DNA of 36,498 bases from Ruminococcus sp. (GCA_023665555.1 JAMPDR010000018.1:1-36498), one strand, 5' to 3'. Positions 17,906 to 26,785 are shown, counted from the first letter of the stretch. A program made the numbers and translations. Notes: generated by a model from the sequence alone, not told the origin.

Positions 17906-18688
17906 TTATTCGTCTACTTCATCCCAATAAAGATTGGCGGACATTGATTTCTCCTCACTATAAGATAAACCATCCTTTGACTCAACAAATTGAGTCGGAA
18001 GTGTAAAACTAATCGTACCTACTTCAAACTCAGATGTATCGATTATAATTCTGTAATTTCCATCCGCGTCCTTTCCTGCAACACGTGCGGTAACCGACTT
18101 TGATTCTCCGTTGGAATGATATACTTGGATCGTCCTACTATTACTCTTGATACCGCTCCCCCAACCGTCAGGTGAAAACGTAATTTCGCACTGATGATTG
18201 CTAAGTGTATTACAGCCCTGCTCGTCAATCACCTTTGCTGTTGGCTGCTTCTTCTCTGTAACTTCCTCTTCCGGTTCTTCCGACTGTGAGGTTGTGGTTT
18301 TCTTTGTTGTGGTCGTCCTAGCTGTTGTCTGAGTGCTGTATGAAACAACAGGCGGAGTCATGTTTGAGGGAATTGTCAAATTGAAATCCGTAGCTGTTGA
18401 ATTATTCTGAGCGGCAACAACTGGATCAGGAGTAAAAGCAGTTGTAACAACTGTCGGCATAGCCATTCCCTGCTGTGTCGTGAGAACCATTGTGTGCGAA
18501 GCGTTTCCATTTGTGTTTGCACTGACGTTCTCAGCAGTAACATTAGGCTGAGTCGGTGTTGACGACAGTGAGGGAACATTCGTAAGCAACATATTCGGCA
18601 AAGTTGTTTCGCCGTTATCATTATCTCCGCATGCCACAAACAATGCGGCTATCATAAATGCGAGAAATACAGCAACAATTTTTTTCAT
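17906..18688 (-). CDS. Putative surface lipoprotein with Thr-rich linker
   Basis: This is a protein of about 260 aa starting MKKIVAVFLAFMIAALFVAC: basic N-terminus, hydrophobic core and a lipobox-like LFVAC with the lipidated Cys at residue 20. A long low-complexity region rich in Thr, Asn, Pro and Val follows, including the TQTTARTTTTKKTTTSQSEE stretch. The C-terminal domain of about 100 aa (from about NTLSNHQCEITFSPDGWGSG to the end) looks beta-rich. No enzyme motif is recognised. It is probably anchored to the membrane outer face; the ligand is unknown. The ribosome site is weak. The mRNA leader contains a family C hairpin. Confidence 0.75.
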   Translation of the reverse strand: MKKIVAVFLAFMIAALFVACGDNDNGETTLPNMLLTNVPSLSSTPTQPNVTAENVSANTNGNASHTMVLTTQQGMAMPTVVTTAFTPDPVVAAQNNSTATDFNLTIPSNMTPPVVSYSTQTTARTTTTKKTTTSQSEEPEEEVTEKKQPTAKVIDEQGCNTLSNHQCEITFSPDGWGSGIKSNSRTIQVYHSNGESKSVTARVAGKDADGNYRIIIDTSEFEVGTISFTLPTQFVESKDGLSYSEEKSMSANLYWDEVDE

Positions 18689-18763
18689 ATCAATCGCCAT
18701 ACGACACGAAACAGGCAAGTAGCATATTTCGCAATCGTCCTTTCTTCATACTTTCCGCTTTTG

Positions 18764-18852
18764 GGAGTGTCCAAAATGCGGAGTTTAATTTGTGTTTCCC
18801 CGCCTGCGGCGGGGAAACACATGGCAAATAAACCTCTAATTGTCCACTTCCC
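18764..18852 (-). repeat. Repeat family C, copy 2 (perfect GC-rich hairpin)
   Basis: This is a close relative of 15451-15527 in the same orientation. The core at 18791-18821 is a perfect 14-bp stem (TGTGTTTCCCCGCC / GGCGGGGAAACACA) with a 3-nt loop. GGCAAATAAA follows the stem in both copies, and AAAATGCG-AG precedes it in both. It sits in the 5' leader of the lipoprotein gene, between its promoter and start. Confidence 0.75.
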
Positions 18853-18876
18853 CGCTTTAAAACGGTATGCTCAAAT

Positions 18877-18905
18877 ATTATAGCTTTAAACTTAGATAAA
18901 GTCAA
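18877..18905 (-). promoter_or_regulatory. Promoter of the lipoprotein gene
   Basis: On the minus strand, -35 TTGACT (18900-18905) and -10 TATAAT (18877-18882) are separated by 17 bp. The transcript would start near 18870, giving a leader of about 180 nt that includes repeat C. Confidence 0.8.
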
Positions 18906-18924
18906 TGGAAAATACAGTGATTCA

Positions 18925-19539
18925 TCAAATGAATTTTTCTGCATTTTCTTTGATATATTTTGCCGTATTCAATTTAATCTTAGTTAAAATTTCGTTTTCT
19001 TCAAAGTATTTTTCGGTCTGTTCAATTAAGTTCTTACTGATGGATGTTGTATCATCGTTTTCATCAAACATAAGTCTGACCTTCTCCGCCTTTTTCGCAG
19101 CTTCATCCATACCAAGCATTTCGAGTGCGGGAACGATTATTTCAGTAAGTTCTTTGCCGTTCTCCCTGAAAAATGTTTCAACCGACTTATCCTGAACAAA
19201 AACATCAAGCACATAAATGAACTGTTTTTCCTGCGGAAGTTTATTAAACTGAGCTGTCATGTCCTCTTCCTTTTGCAAAACAAGTTGATATGACAGTGCC
19301 ACACCCTCCAGAAGTTCATCATCAGGCGCATCAGCAATGACATCCGTTGTCAGATTCTGATATTTTTCTTTCAGTTCAAGCAGATGTTTTATACCTGCCT
19401 CCTGCTCATGGTATCTTTTATAATAGCGTTTATATGAGCGCATTGCTGCACGGAAAATAAAAAAAGCTACAATGCAAACACCAATCAACCCTATAACATA
19501 TCGCCAATACTGAGCCATCCAAGCTTGAAAATCCTGCAT
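18925..19539 (-). CDS. Membrane-anchored hypothetical protein, DUF4375-like C-terminal region
   Basis: This is a protein of about 204 aa. One N-terminal transmembrane helix (YVIGLIGVCIVAFFIF) is followed by a basic segment RAAMRSYKRYYKRYHEQE and a long soluble part with helical character. The middle, including FNKLPQEKQFIYVLDVF and then SVETFFRENGKELTEIIV, ALEMLGMDEAAKKAEKVR, resembles the DUF4375/DMP19 pattern, but I hold this loosely. The positive stretch after the helix suggests a cytoplasmic C-terminus. The start at 19539 has GGTGA upstream; an in-frame start at 19551 is possible. The function is unknown. Confidence 0.6.
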   Translation of the reverse strand: MQDFQAWMAQYWRYVIGLIGVCIVAFFIFRAAMRSYKRYYKRYHEQEAGIKHLLELKEKYQNLTTDVIADAPDDELLEGVALSYQLVLQKEEDMTAQFNKLPQEKQFIYVLDVFVQDKSVETFFRENGKELTEIIVPALEMLGMDEAAKKAEKVRLMFDENDDTTSISKNLIEQTEKYFEENEILTKIKLNTAKYIKENAEKFI

Positions 19540-19580
19540 ATAAATCACCAAATCTTTCGTTATAATAAGTTATTTGAGAA

Positions 19581-19788
19581 AATTAGGAATTAGGAGTGAG
19601 GAATTAGGAAGTGAGGTCACGATTAAATCAATAACCCACGAATTTAAATGATACTTAACAGTCAGAAAGTTATTATAATAACGAACTATAAGACAACTAC
19701 TCTCTATCTTCGCGGTATAAAGGCTGAATCTTGTCACATTTTTCTCGCGACCATACTTTTTCACTATTACTTATTACCTATTACTTAA
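19581..19788 (+). repeat. Repeat family A, copy 4 (degenerate)
   Basis: It retains AATTAGGAATTAGGAGTGAG at the left, the GGTCACGATTAAATCAATAAC interior and the GTTATTATAATAAC palindrome. The right end has diverged to a TTACTTATTACC-type repeat. It fills the gap between rsmI and the next minus-strand gene. Confidence 0.7.
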
Positions 19789-19791
19789 AAT

Positions 19792-20616
19792 TCACTCTTG
19801 CAGTGCCTTATAAATATCTCCCTTTTTGAAGCCGGTTTCTTTTGCAGCCTGTTTTGCCGCAAGGCTTGCACCGATACCATCCTGTTCATATCTGCGTGCC
19901 AATTCAACTGCATCGTCAAAGGTATATCCCTCTTCTTCGCTTTCGGGTTCACCCTCAACAACCAAAACTATCTCACCTTTGAGCGGCTGCTCAGCATAAA
20001 TTGCAGATGCTTCGGCAAGTGTTGTGCGAATCACCTCTTCGTGAATTTTTGTTATCTCGCGCACAATTGCAAGCTGTCTGTCGCCAAAATAAGTATACAA
20101 ATCCTTAAGTGTTGCCGCAAGTTTATGCGGTGCTTCATAGAATACCATTGTTCGTTTTTCGTGAACCAGTGAACTCAGATGTTCAATTCTGCCGGGTTTG
20201 TTCACACTCAAAAATCCTTCAAACGTAAAACGTCCCACATGAAGGCCCGAAAGTGCAATTGCCGCAACAAAAGCCGACGGTCCGGGAACAACATTGACTG
20301 TGATTCCCGTTTCATGACACAGCGCAACCAAATCCTCACCCGGATCTGAAACCGCAGGCATACCTGCATCTGTTACGATTGCACAGTTTTCACCTGTAAG
20401 AATTCTTTGCACAATGATCTCACCTTTAGCACGTCTGTTGTGCTCAAAATAGCTTATCATCGGCTTTTTTATTTCAAAATGATTCAGCAATTTCAAAGTA
20501 ACCCTTGTATCTTCGGCGGCAATAAAGTCAACGCTTTCAAGAGTTTCAAGTGCTCTTGGCGAGATATCGCCGAGATTGCCTATCGGTGTACCGACAACAA
20601 ATAATTTTCCGCTCAT
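19792..20616 (-). CDS. rsmI: 16S rRNA (cytidine-1402 2'-O)-methyltransferase
   Basis: This is a 274-aa protein of the tetrapyrrole-methylase fold family. KLFVVGTPIGNLGDISPRAL and AAEDTRVTLKLLNHF are RsmI signatures. IVTDAGMPAVSDPGEDLV forms the SAM-binding loop, and VVPGPSAFVAAIALSGL and FYEAPHKL are also typical. It 2'-O-methylates C1402 in the ribosomal P-site decoding region. GGGAGAAA precedes the ATG. The neighbour upstream is the TrmN6-like methyltransferase, an association also seen in Bacillus (yabB/rsmI). Confidence 0.95.
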   Translation of the reverse strand: MSGKLFVVGTPIGNLGDISPRALETLESVDFIAAEDTRVTLKLLNHFEIKKPMISYFEHNRRAKGEIIVQRILTGENCAIVTDAGMPAVSDPGEDLVALCHETGITVNVVPGPSAFVAAIALSGLHVGRFTFEGFLSVNKPGRIEHLSSLVHEKRTMVFYEAPHKLAATLKDLYTYFGDRQLAIVREITKIHEEVIRTTLAEASAIYAEQPLKGEIVLVVEGEPESEEEGYTFDDAVELARRYEQDGIGASLAAKQAAKETGFKKGDIYKALQE

Positions 20617-20666
20617 TGTGTTTCTCCCTTATATTTCCAGTCTACTGCAAAACACAGCATAGATTA

Positions 20667-20882
20667 ATTAGAAATGAGGAATTAGGAGTGAGGAGTTGCG
20701 GTCGCGATTAAATCAGTAACCAATTTTAAATCATTAGTCCGCGGAATTAAATGGTATCTAACAATTAGAGAGTTATTATAATAACAATCTATAAATAACT
20801 GCTATCTATCTTTGCGGGTAAGAAACTAACAATTGTCGATTGCTTGCCCGCAACCTTCGTTCCTCACTCCTCATTCCTAATT
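20667..20882 (+). repeat. Repeat family A, copy 2
   Basis: The left end AATGAGGAATTAGGAGTGAG and right end CCTCACTCCTCATTCC are imperfect inverted copies. The interior GCGGTCGCGATTAAATCAG and the central GTTATTATAATAAC palindrome match copy 1. It occupies most of the 301-bp gap between the TrmN6-like gene and rsmI. Confidence 0.85.
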
Positions 20883-20917
20883 ACACCTCTTCACTATTCC
20901 CTCTTACTTATTTACCT

Positions 20918-21664
20918 CTATTGGTGTCCGTCCATGTAATCGCCGAACATCGCTCTGAACTCGTCTGTATTTGAACCGTCAGAATTTTTCATTACAAGAT
21001 TTTTTTCAACAGTTACACTGCTTTTTGCTCCGCGCTTGCCCTCAACAAGAACAAGCCACGGCGCTTTACCCTCGCTTTGAACAACAAAGCGAATCCGCTT
21101 AACCTCAATTTTGCCGTTTCTCATACTGCAAATTATGTCGCACAGTCTTTCCGGACGGTGACACATGCAGAATCTGCCGCCGAATTTCAACAATGATGCC
21201 GCGGCCGCAACTGCATCGTCAATTGTACACATGGTTTCGTGCCGTGCAATTTTGTCTGCATCGCTGATACTTTCAATTCCGGTTCCAACAGGTTTATACG
21301 GCGGATTCATCGTCACAAGGTCATATGTACCAAGATCAAGCACACCTTTAAGCGAGCGAATATCGGCATTGACAACCGTCATTTTTTCTTTGAGTGCGTT
21401 CAACTCAACCGACTTTTGCGCCTGTGAGCACGCTTTTTTCTGGATGTCAACGGCAGTGATATTATTAACCTCGCCCTTGCACCAGATGAGCGGTATTATT
21501 CCGCAGCCTGTTCCCATGTCGCAGGCCTTATCTTTCTTCCTTATGTTTGCGAAAGCGGCAAGCAGAACCGCATCTGTTCCGAAAGTGTGATCATCGGACA
21601 CAACGATTTCCATATTATTGCCGAGCGGTTCAAGGCGCTCAGATTCTGTCAGTTCGATTGACAT
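20918..21664 (-). CDS. TrmN6/YabB-like SAM-dependent methyltransferase
   Basis: This is a 248-aa class I methyltransferase. Motif I is ACDMGTGCGIIPLIWC, the acidic SAM-ribose contact is in ITAVDIQKKA, and the catalytic NPPY is in DLVTMNPPYKPVG, marking an N6-adenine or amino methyltransferase. The N-terminal signature SDDHTFGTDAVLLAAF is typical of the TrmN6 (tRNA1-Val A37) group. The Gram-positive substrate is not certain, so I give no symbol. GGAGGTG precedes the ATG. It lies between polC and rsmI on the same strand, with a family A repeat on either side. Confidence 0.85.
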   Translation of the reverse strand: MSIELTESERLEPLGNNMEIVVSDDHTFGTDAVLLAAFANIRKKDKACDMGTGCGIIPLIWCKGEVNNITAVDIQKKACSQAQKSVELNALKEKMTVVNADIRSLKGVLDLGTYDLVTMNPPYKPVGTGIESISDADKIARHETMCTIDDAVAAAASLLKFGGRFCMCHRPERLCDIICSMRNGKIEVKRIRFVVQSEGKAPWLVLVEGKRGAKSSVTVEKNLVMKNSDGSNTDEFRAMFGDYMDGHQ

Positions 21665-21711
21665 TAATCACACCTCCAAATAAAAGCTTTAAATTGTTAG
21701 AATTTTAAACA

Positions 21712-21891
21712 AATGAGGAATTAGGAGTTGCAGTCGCGATTAAATCAGTAACCAATTTTAAATCATTAGTCCGCGGAATTAAATAGCATCTAACAATCTA
21801 TAAATAATTGCTATCTATCTTTGCGGATGAGAAACTAACAGTTGTCGATTGCTTGCCCGCAACCTTCGTTCCTCACTCCTAATTTCTCATT
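21712..21891 (+). repeat. Repeat family A, copy 3 (internal deletion)
   Basis: It is nearly identical to copy 2 but lacks about 22 bp, including the central GTTATTATAATAAC palindrome. The missing segment in copy 2 is flanked by AACAAT direct repeats, and one AACAAT remains here. It fills the gap between polC and the TrmN6-like gene. Confidence 0.85.
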
Positions 21892-21919
21892 AAACCAAAC
21901 TTCTCATTCCCAACTAGTT

Positions 21920-24900
21920 TTAAAACAAATCGAACAGATTCATCTGCGTTGTTTCGGGTAACCCTGCAAATGCACCAACTTGCCTGAGCGCTTCGATAAC
22001 AGAACTTGATGCGCCTGCCTTTGACGCAAAATCATCAATTGCAACAAAGGTTATCAATCCGTCGTCTGCATTTTCTTTATTTTTGAATTTTGCGTTGGCA
22101 AGCCCCTCGGCGGCACTGTCACCAACACCGCTGAGCGCATTAAACGGCATCCTGATTTTACCGTTCTCAATCTGATACACTCTTGCGTCTGATTTATAAA
22201 TGTCAACAGGCAAAAACTCAATTCCCCTTGCCATCATTTCGTTAACTACCTGCAAGCCGGGATACATATTCTGCTCTTTAGGAGCGGCCTCTTTACCCAT
22301 ACGCTTAATTTCTGCCATACGATCCTGCACAGCATGTCTGCCCTCAAGAACAGCAACAGCGTCAATATCGCCGCCGCGGACAGTCATGAATGCTGCGTAA
22401 TACTCCAACGGATAGTATATCTTATACCAACCGAGTCTAAGTGCCGCACTAACATATGCAGCAGCATGAGCTTTCGGGAACATGTATTTGATTTTCATGC
22501 ACGAATCAATGTACCACTGCTCAACACCGTGATCTTTCATTGCTTGAATATGTTCTTCTGTCAAAAGTTTTGTTGCCTTACCTTTACGCACGATCTCCAT
22601 GATTTTGAAAGCCATGCTCGGTTCAAGGCCTTTATGCATAAGATAAACCATGATGCTGTCACGAGTACCGATAACTTCGGAAATCGTGCAGATTCCGTCT
22701 TTGATAAGTTCCTGCGCATTACCGAGCCAAACGTCAGTACCATGTGACAGACCTGAAATCTGAAGCATGTCCGAGAAATTTTTCGGCTTTGCATCAAGCA
22801 GCATTTGAATGGTGAACGGAGTGCCGAGTTCAGGAATAGAAAGCGTTCCCGTTGGACAGTCTATATCCTCTGCGGTAACTCCGAGTGGTTCGGGCGATGC
22901 CAAAAGTTCATATACTTTAGGATCGCAGATATCTGTTTCCATAACCGGAATACCGGTTAAATCTTCAAGATGTTTATAAAGTGTCGGAACATCGTGACCG
23001 AGGTTATCAAGTTTGAGGATGGTATCATGAAGTGCATGGAAGTCAAAGTGTGTTGTAACAGTGCCTTTGTTTGCATCATCGGCAGGATGCTGAACAGGAG
23101 TGAAATCCTCTGCCTCATATGCATTCGGCACAACCACCATGCCGCCCGGATGCTGACCTGTTGTTCGCTTAACACCTGTGCATCCTCGTGTGAGCCTGTC
23201 CTCTTCGGCACGGCTGACTTTCAGTCCTCTTTCTTCAAGATATTTCTTAACATATCCGTAAGCAGTTTTGTCGGCAACTGTTGCCATTGTTCCTGCCTTG
23301 AAAACATGTGACGAACCGAACAGATCTTCGGTGTATTTATGTGCTCTTGACTGATAATCACCTGAGAAGTTAAGGTCGATATCAGGGCTTTTATCACCCT
23401 TGAAGCCAAGGAATGTTTCAAACGGAATGTCGTGTCCGTCACGTTCCATGTTTGTTCCGCATTCGGGACATGCCTTAACCGGCAGGTCATATCCGGAACC
23501 CACAGAACCATCAAGGAAAAATTCGCTGTGCTTGCAGTTCGGACATCTGTAATGCGGCGCAAGCGGATTAACCTCAGAGATACCCGACGCATTCGCAACA
23601 TAAGACGAACCTACAGAACCTCGTGAGCCAACGTGATATCCGTGATCCTCTGAGTTTTTAACAAGTTTCTGCGCGATCATATAAAGAACGCCGAATCCGT
23701 GCTTAATGATTGAGTCAAGCTCTCTTGTGAGTCTTAATGCAACATACTCAGGAACAGGGTCACCGTAAAGACGCTTTGTTCTTTCCCAGCAAAGCGATTT
23801 CAACTCATCGTCAGCGCCGTCGATGCTCGGCGGATAGTTTCCGTTCGGAATCGGAATGATTCTTTCAATCATATCCGCGATAATATTCGGGTTAGTGATA
23901 ACCACCTCTTTGGCAGTTTCTTCGCCGAGATATGCAAACTCGGCAAGCATATCGTTTGTATTTCTGAAATACAGCGGTGCCTGTTTATCTGCATCAGGGA
24001 ATCCCTGTCCAGCCATGAGAATGGCTCTGTATGCCGAGTCACCGGGATCGATAAAATGTACGTCGCATGTTGCAACAACCAGCTTACCAAGCTGATCAGC
24101 AACGTGTATAACCTTGCGGTTGAAGTTTTGAATATCCTCAACAGAAGTGATATCTGGATATTTCTCACTCCTTATCATGTATTCATTGTTTCCGCATGGC
24201 TGAATTTCCAGATAATCATAAAAAGATGCAATTTCAAGAATACGCTCATCACTTTCGCCGTTTACAATTGCTCTGTAAAGTTCACCTGCTTCACAGGCAC
24301 TGCCGATAATGAGTCCCTCTCGATGCTTGATAAGTTCACTTTTAGGTATTATCGGGCGGCGGTAGAAATATTTGAGGTTGGAAAGCGATATAAGCTGATA
24401 GAGGTTTTTTAGTCCTGTGTTATTTCTGGCAAGAATAATTTGATGGAAATACTTCGCTTTTTTGACTTTTTTCCAATCATCAAACGATTGCTGTGTATCA
24501 TCAATAAAGTAAGCCTCCATACCATAGATTATCTTTATCTTATCGCCTGCCGCGGCTCTTGCTTCGGGATATGCCTGAACAACACCGTGGTCAGTGATTG
24601 CAATTGCTTTGTGTCCCCAGTCAATGGCGCGCTTAACAAGAACCTTTGCGTCTGTCATGCCGTCCATCATAGACATTTTGGTATGAAGATGAAGTTCAAC
24701 ACGTTTTTCTTCTGCATCATCTTTCGGCTTGATTTTTTCAACAAGCGATATCGCCTTTGGTGAGATAACGTATTCGCTTGAATATTTATCAAATATGACA
24801 TCGCCCCTTATAAGAACAGTTACACCCTCCTTGATTTTGTCAAGCAGCTGAGCGCAGTTTTCTTTTCGTTCGAACACTTTACATGTGTACGAATATGTAC

Positions 24901-25687
24901 CGTCTGTAACATTGAAATTGATAATATTGCTTCTTCCGTCTTTGGTTTCTCTGCTTTCAAATGAGAAAACATCACCCCATATAACACAGCTGCCGTCATC
25001 AATTGAAACTTCAGCAAGCGGCTTTGGCATTTTAGTGATTTTGCTACCGTAAATTGGCCTTGCCGTATCGAGATAAATCGGAAGGCCTTCAACGATTTTG
25101 TGCTCCTTGGGTTTTGACGGGGAATCTGACGGCTGCATTTTTGCGATAACACTTTTCGGTATATCTTTTTCAGCCTGTTTAATCATCGAAACAACTTCTT
25201 TGCTGTCAATTGTCATTTCCTCGCCGACAAAATCAACCTCTATAGCCCTTGAAAAACGCTTTTTAACAAGGTTCACGATGAACGTATCACAACCGCATTC
25301 ACGAAGAACATCCATACCGCCGTGAGTGAGATTAACAGTTAACTTTTTACCGTCAAAGTTGGCGGTACTGCCCTTAAAAAAGCCGTTACTTGCGGCAACT
25401 GACGCATTGACACAGCGCACTATCGTATCAAAATATTCCTCTGAAAAACATTCGGAAGGCATTTTCGGATTGATTACCGCATGGTTAAGTCTGAGCAGAG
25501 ATGCAATAACGCTCTCTGCCTTCTCAATCACTGCACCGTTCACCAATTTGTCAAAGCACAAATCAAGCTCCATGAGCCGTTTTTCATTGTATATTTTTAT
25601 ATTCTCAACCTGACACTGAGCGAAAACAGATGTCAGTACTTCATCATTAAACATCTCGCCGAAAAGCGAAATAAAACTACAATTCAT
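21920..25687 (-). CDS. polC: PolC-type DNA polymerase III alpha subunit lacking the exonuclease domain
   Basis: This 1255-aa protein is the PolC replicative polymerase class. In order it shows an N-terminal domain, an OB-like segment (about 215-320), PHP start (VELHLHTKMSMMDG, AITDHGVVQAYPEA), a Cys4 zinc finger (CPNC...CPEC), SPDIDLNFSGDYQ with catalytic Asp residues, FKAGTMATVADKTAYGYV, KRTTGQHPGGMVVVP and a C-terminal clamp motif QMNLFDLF. After YGMEAYFIDD the chain goes straight to YFHQIILARNNTGLKNLYQL. The roughly 180-aa DnaQ-like 3'-5' exonuclease expected here, with its DxE start and HxxxxD end, is missing, matching the short length. The ATG at 25687 has GGGGAG upstream. It follows ispG by 27 bp. 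Confidence 0.95.
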   Translation of the reverse strand: MNCSFISLFGEMFNDEVLTSVFAQCQVENIKIYNEKRLMELDLCFDKLVNGAVIEKAESVIASLLRLNHAVINPKMPSECFSEEYFDTIVRCVNASVAASNGFFKGSTANFDGKKLTVNLTHGGMDVLRECGCDTFIVNLVKKRFSRAIEVDFVGEEMTIDSKEVVSMIKQAEKDIPKSVIAKMQPSDSPSKPKEHKIVEGLPIYLDTARPIYGSKITKMPKPLAEVSIDDGSCVIWGDVFSFESRETKDGRSNIINFNVTDGTYSYTCKVFERKENCAQLLDKIKEGVTVLIRGDVIFDKYSSEYVISPKAISLVEKIKPKDDAEEKRVELHLHTKMSMMDGMTDAKVLVKRAIDWGHKAIAITDHGVVQAYPEARAAAGDKIKIIYGMEAYFIDDTQQSFDDWKKVKKAKYFHQIILARNNTGLKNLYQLISLSNLKYFYRRPIIPKSELIKHREGLIIGSACEAGELYRAIVNGESDERILEIASFYDYLEIQPCGNNEYMIRSEKYPDITSVEDIQNFNRKVIHVADQLGKLVVATCDVHFIDPGDSAYRAILMAGQGFPDADKQAPLYFRNTNDMLAEFAYLGEETAKEVVITNPNIIADMIERIIPIPNGNYPPSIDGADDELKSLCWERTKRLYGDPVPEYVALRLTRELDSIIKHGFGVLYMIAQKLVKNSEDHGYHVGSRGSVGSSYVANASGISEVNPLAPHYRCPNCKHSEFFLDGSVGSGYDLPVKACPECGTNMERDGHDIPFETFLGFKGDKSPDIDLNFSGDYQSRAHKYTEDLFGSSHVFKAGTMATVADKTAYGYVKKYLEERGLKVSRAEEDRLTRGCTGVKRTTGQHPGGMVVVPNAYEAEDFTPVQHPADDANKGTVTTHFDFHALHDTILKLDNLGHDVPTLYKHLEDLTGIPVMETDICDPKVYELLASPEPLGVTAEDIDCPTGTLSIPELGTPFTIQMLLDAKPKNFSDMLQISGLSHGTDVWLGNAQELIKDGICTISEVIGTRDSIMVYLMHKGLEPSMAFKIMEIVRKGKATKLLTEEHIQAMKDHGVEQWYIDSCMKIKYMFPKAHAAAYVSAALRLGWYKIYYPLEYYAAFMTVRGGDIDAVAVLEGRHAVQDRMAEIKRMGKEAAPKEQNMYPGLQVVNEMMARGIEFLPVDIYKSDARVYQIENGKIRMPFNALSGVGDSAAEGLANAKFKNKENADDGLITFVAIDDFASKAGASSSVIEALRQVGAFAGLPETTQMNLFDLF

Positions 25688-25714
25688 TTTTTCTCCCCGT
25701 ATATTAAACAATAC

Positions 25715-26770
25715 TTATTTCATCGACTCAATTTCCTTGAACAATTCATCAACGATTTTATCCTCTGCGACCTTGCGCAAAATTTCGCCGTGCTTGAAAA
25801 TCAGTCCGCAGCCGTCACCGCCTGCAATACCGATATCTGCTTCTCTGGCTTCTCCCGGTCCGTTGACTGCACAGCCCATGACTGCAACCTTAAGAGGCTT
25901 GTCAACATCGCGAAGTCTTTCTTCAACCTCGTTTGCAAGTGAGATAAGGTCAATTTTTGTTCTGCCGCATGTGGGACATGATACCAAAGCGGGACTGTTC
26001 TTTTTCATGCCGATTGCCTTAAGAATGTCAAAACCTGCGTAAACCTCATTGACAGGGTCTGCAGTAAGCGAAACTCTGATCGTGTCACCGATACCTCTAG
26101 TTAGAAGCGAACCGATACCAACCGATGATTTGATAAGTCCCATTCGCTGCGTACCGGATTCCGTAACACCAAGATGAAGCGGATAGTCACACATTTGAGC
26201 AACTGTTTCATATGCTTTTATCATATTATGTACATCCGATGATTTGATTGAAATCACGATATCATCAAAATCATATTTTTCAAGAAGTCTGACATGATAC
26301 ATTGCGCTTTCAGCCATTGCCATAGGTGTGGGCGCGCCGTATTTTGCAAGAATATCCTTTTCAACAGAACCCGAATTAACACCGATTCGAATCGGCACAC
26401 CGTGAGCCTTGCACTTTTCAGCAACGGCTTTCACATTTTCATCAGCGCCGATATTGCCCGGATTGATGCGTATCTTGTCAACACCTGCGTCAACACAGTC
26501 AAGCGCAATTTTATGGTTGAAATGGATATCAGCCACGACAGGTACATCAACTGCATTTTTCAGTGCATAAACCGTTTTAACAGCCTCACTGTCGGGGACT
26601 GCAACTCGGATTATCTGACAACCTGCTTTTTCAAGAGCAAGTGCCTGCTTAACGTTTCCGTCAATGTCATGAGCAGGAATGTTAAGCATTGACTGAACTG
26701 TAATATCACTGTCGCCGCCGATTACAAAAGAACCGACCTTGACAGCCTTAGTTTTTCTTCTTTCTATCAT
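25715..26770 (-). CDS. ispG: 4-hydroxy-3-methylbut-2-enyl diphosphate synthase (GcpE)
   Basis: This protein of about 351 aa is a 4Fe-4S enzyme of the MEP pathway, converting MEcPP to HMBPP. It opens with RRKTKAVKVGSFVIGG and VQSMLNIPAHDIDG. The TIM-barrel part includes VADIHFNHKIAL, KIRINPGNIG and IGVNSGSVE. Cluster ligands are in SCPTCGRTKID and AVMGCAVNGPGEA. The ATG at 26770 has GGGTGA upstream; a GTG nine bases earlier is less likely. The adjacency ispG-polC is common in Clostridia. A family B tail lies directly upstream, so the promoter may be inside or beyond repeats. Confidence 0.95.
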   Translation of the reverse strand: MIERRKTKAVKVGSFVIGGDSDITVQSMLNIPAHDIDGNVKQALALEKAGCQIIRVAVPDSEAVKTVYALKNAVDVPVVADIHFNHKIALDCVDAGVDKIRINPGNIGADENVKAVAEKCKAHGVPIRIGVNSGSVEKDILAKYGAPTPMAMAESAMYHVRLLEKYDFDDIVISIKSSDVHNMIKAYETVAQMCDYPLHLGVTESGTQRMGLIKSSVGIGSLLTRGIGDTIRVSLTADPVNEVYAGFDILKAIGMKKNSPALVSCPTCGRTKIDLISLANEVEERLRDVDKPLKVAVMGCAVNGPGEAREADIGIAGGDGCGLIFKHGEILRKVAEDKIVDELFKEIESMK

Positions 26771-26785
26771 AGTTATCACCCTTAT

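Noticed and set aside
18690-18944. 84-aa minus-strand frame upstream of the lipoprotein
   Set aside because: It covers the promoter and family C hairpin and has no ribosome site.
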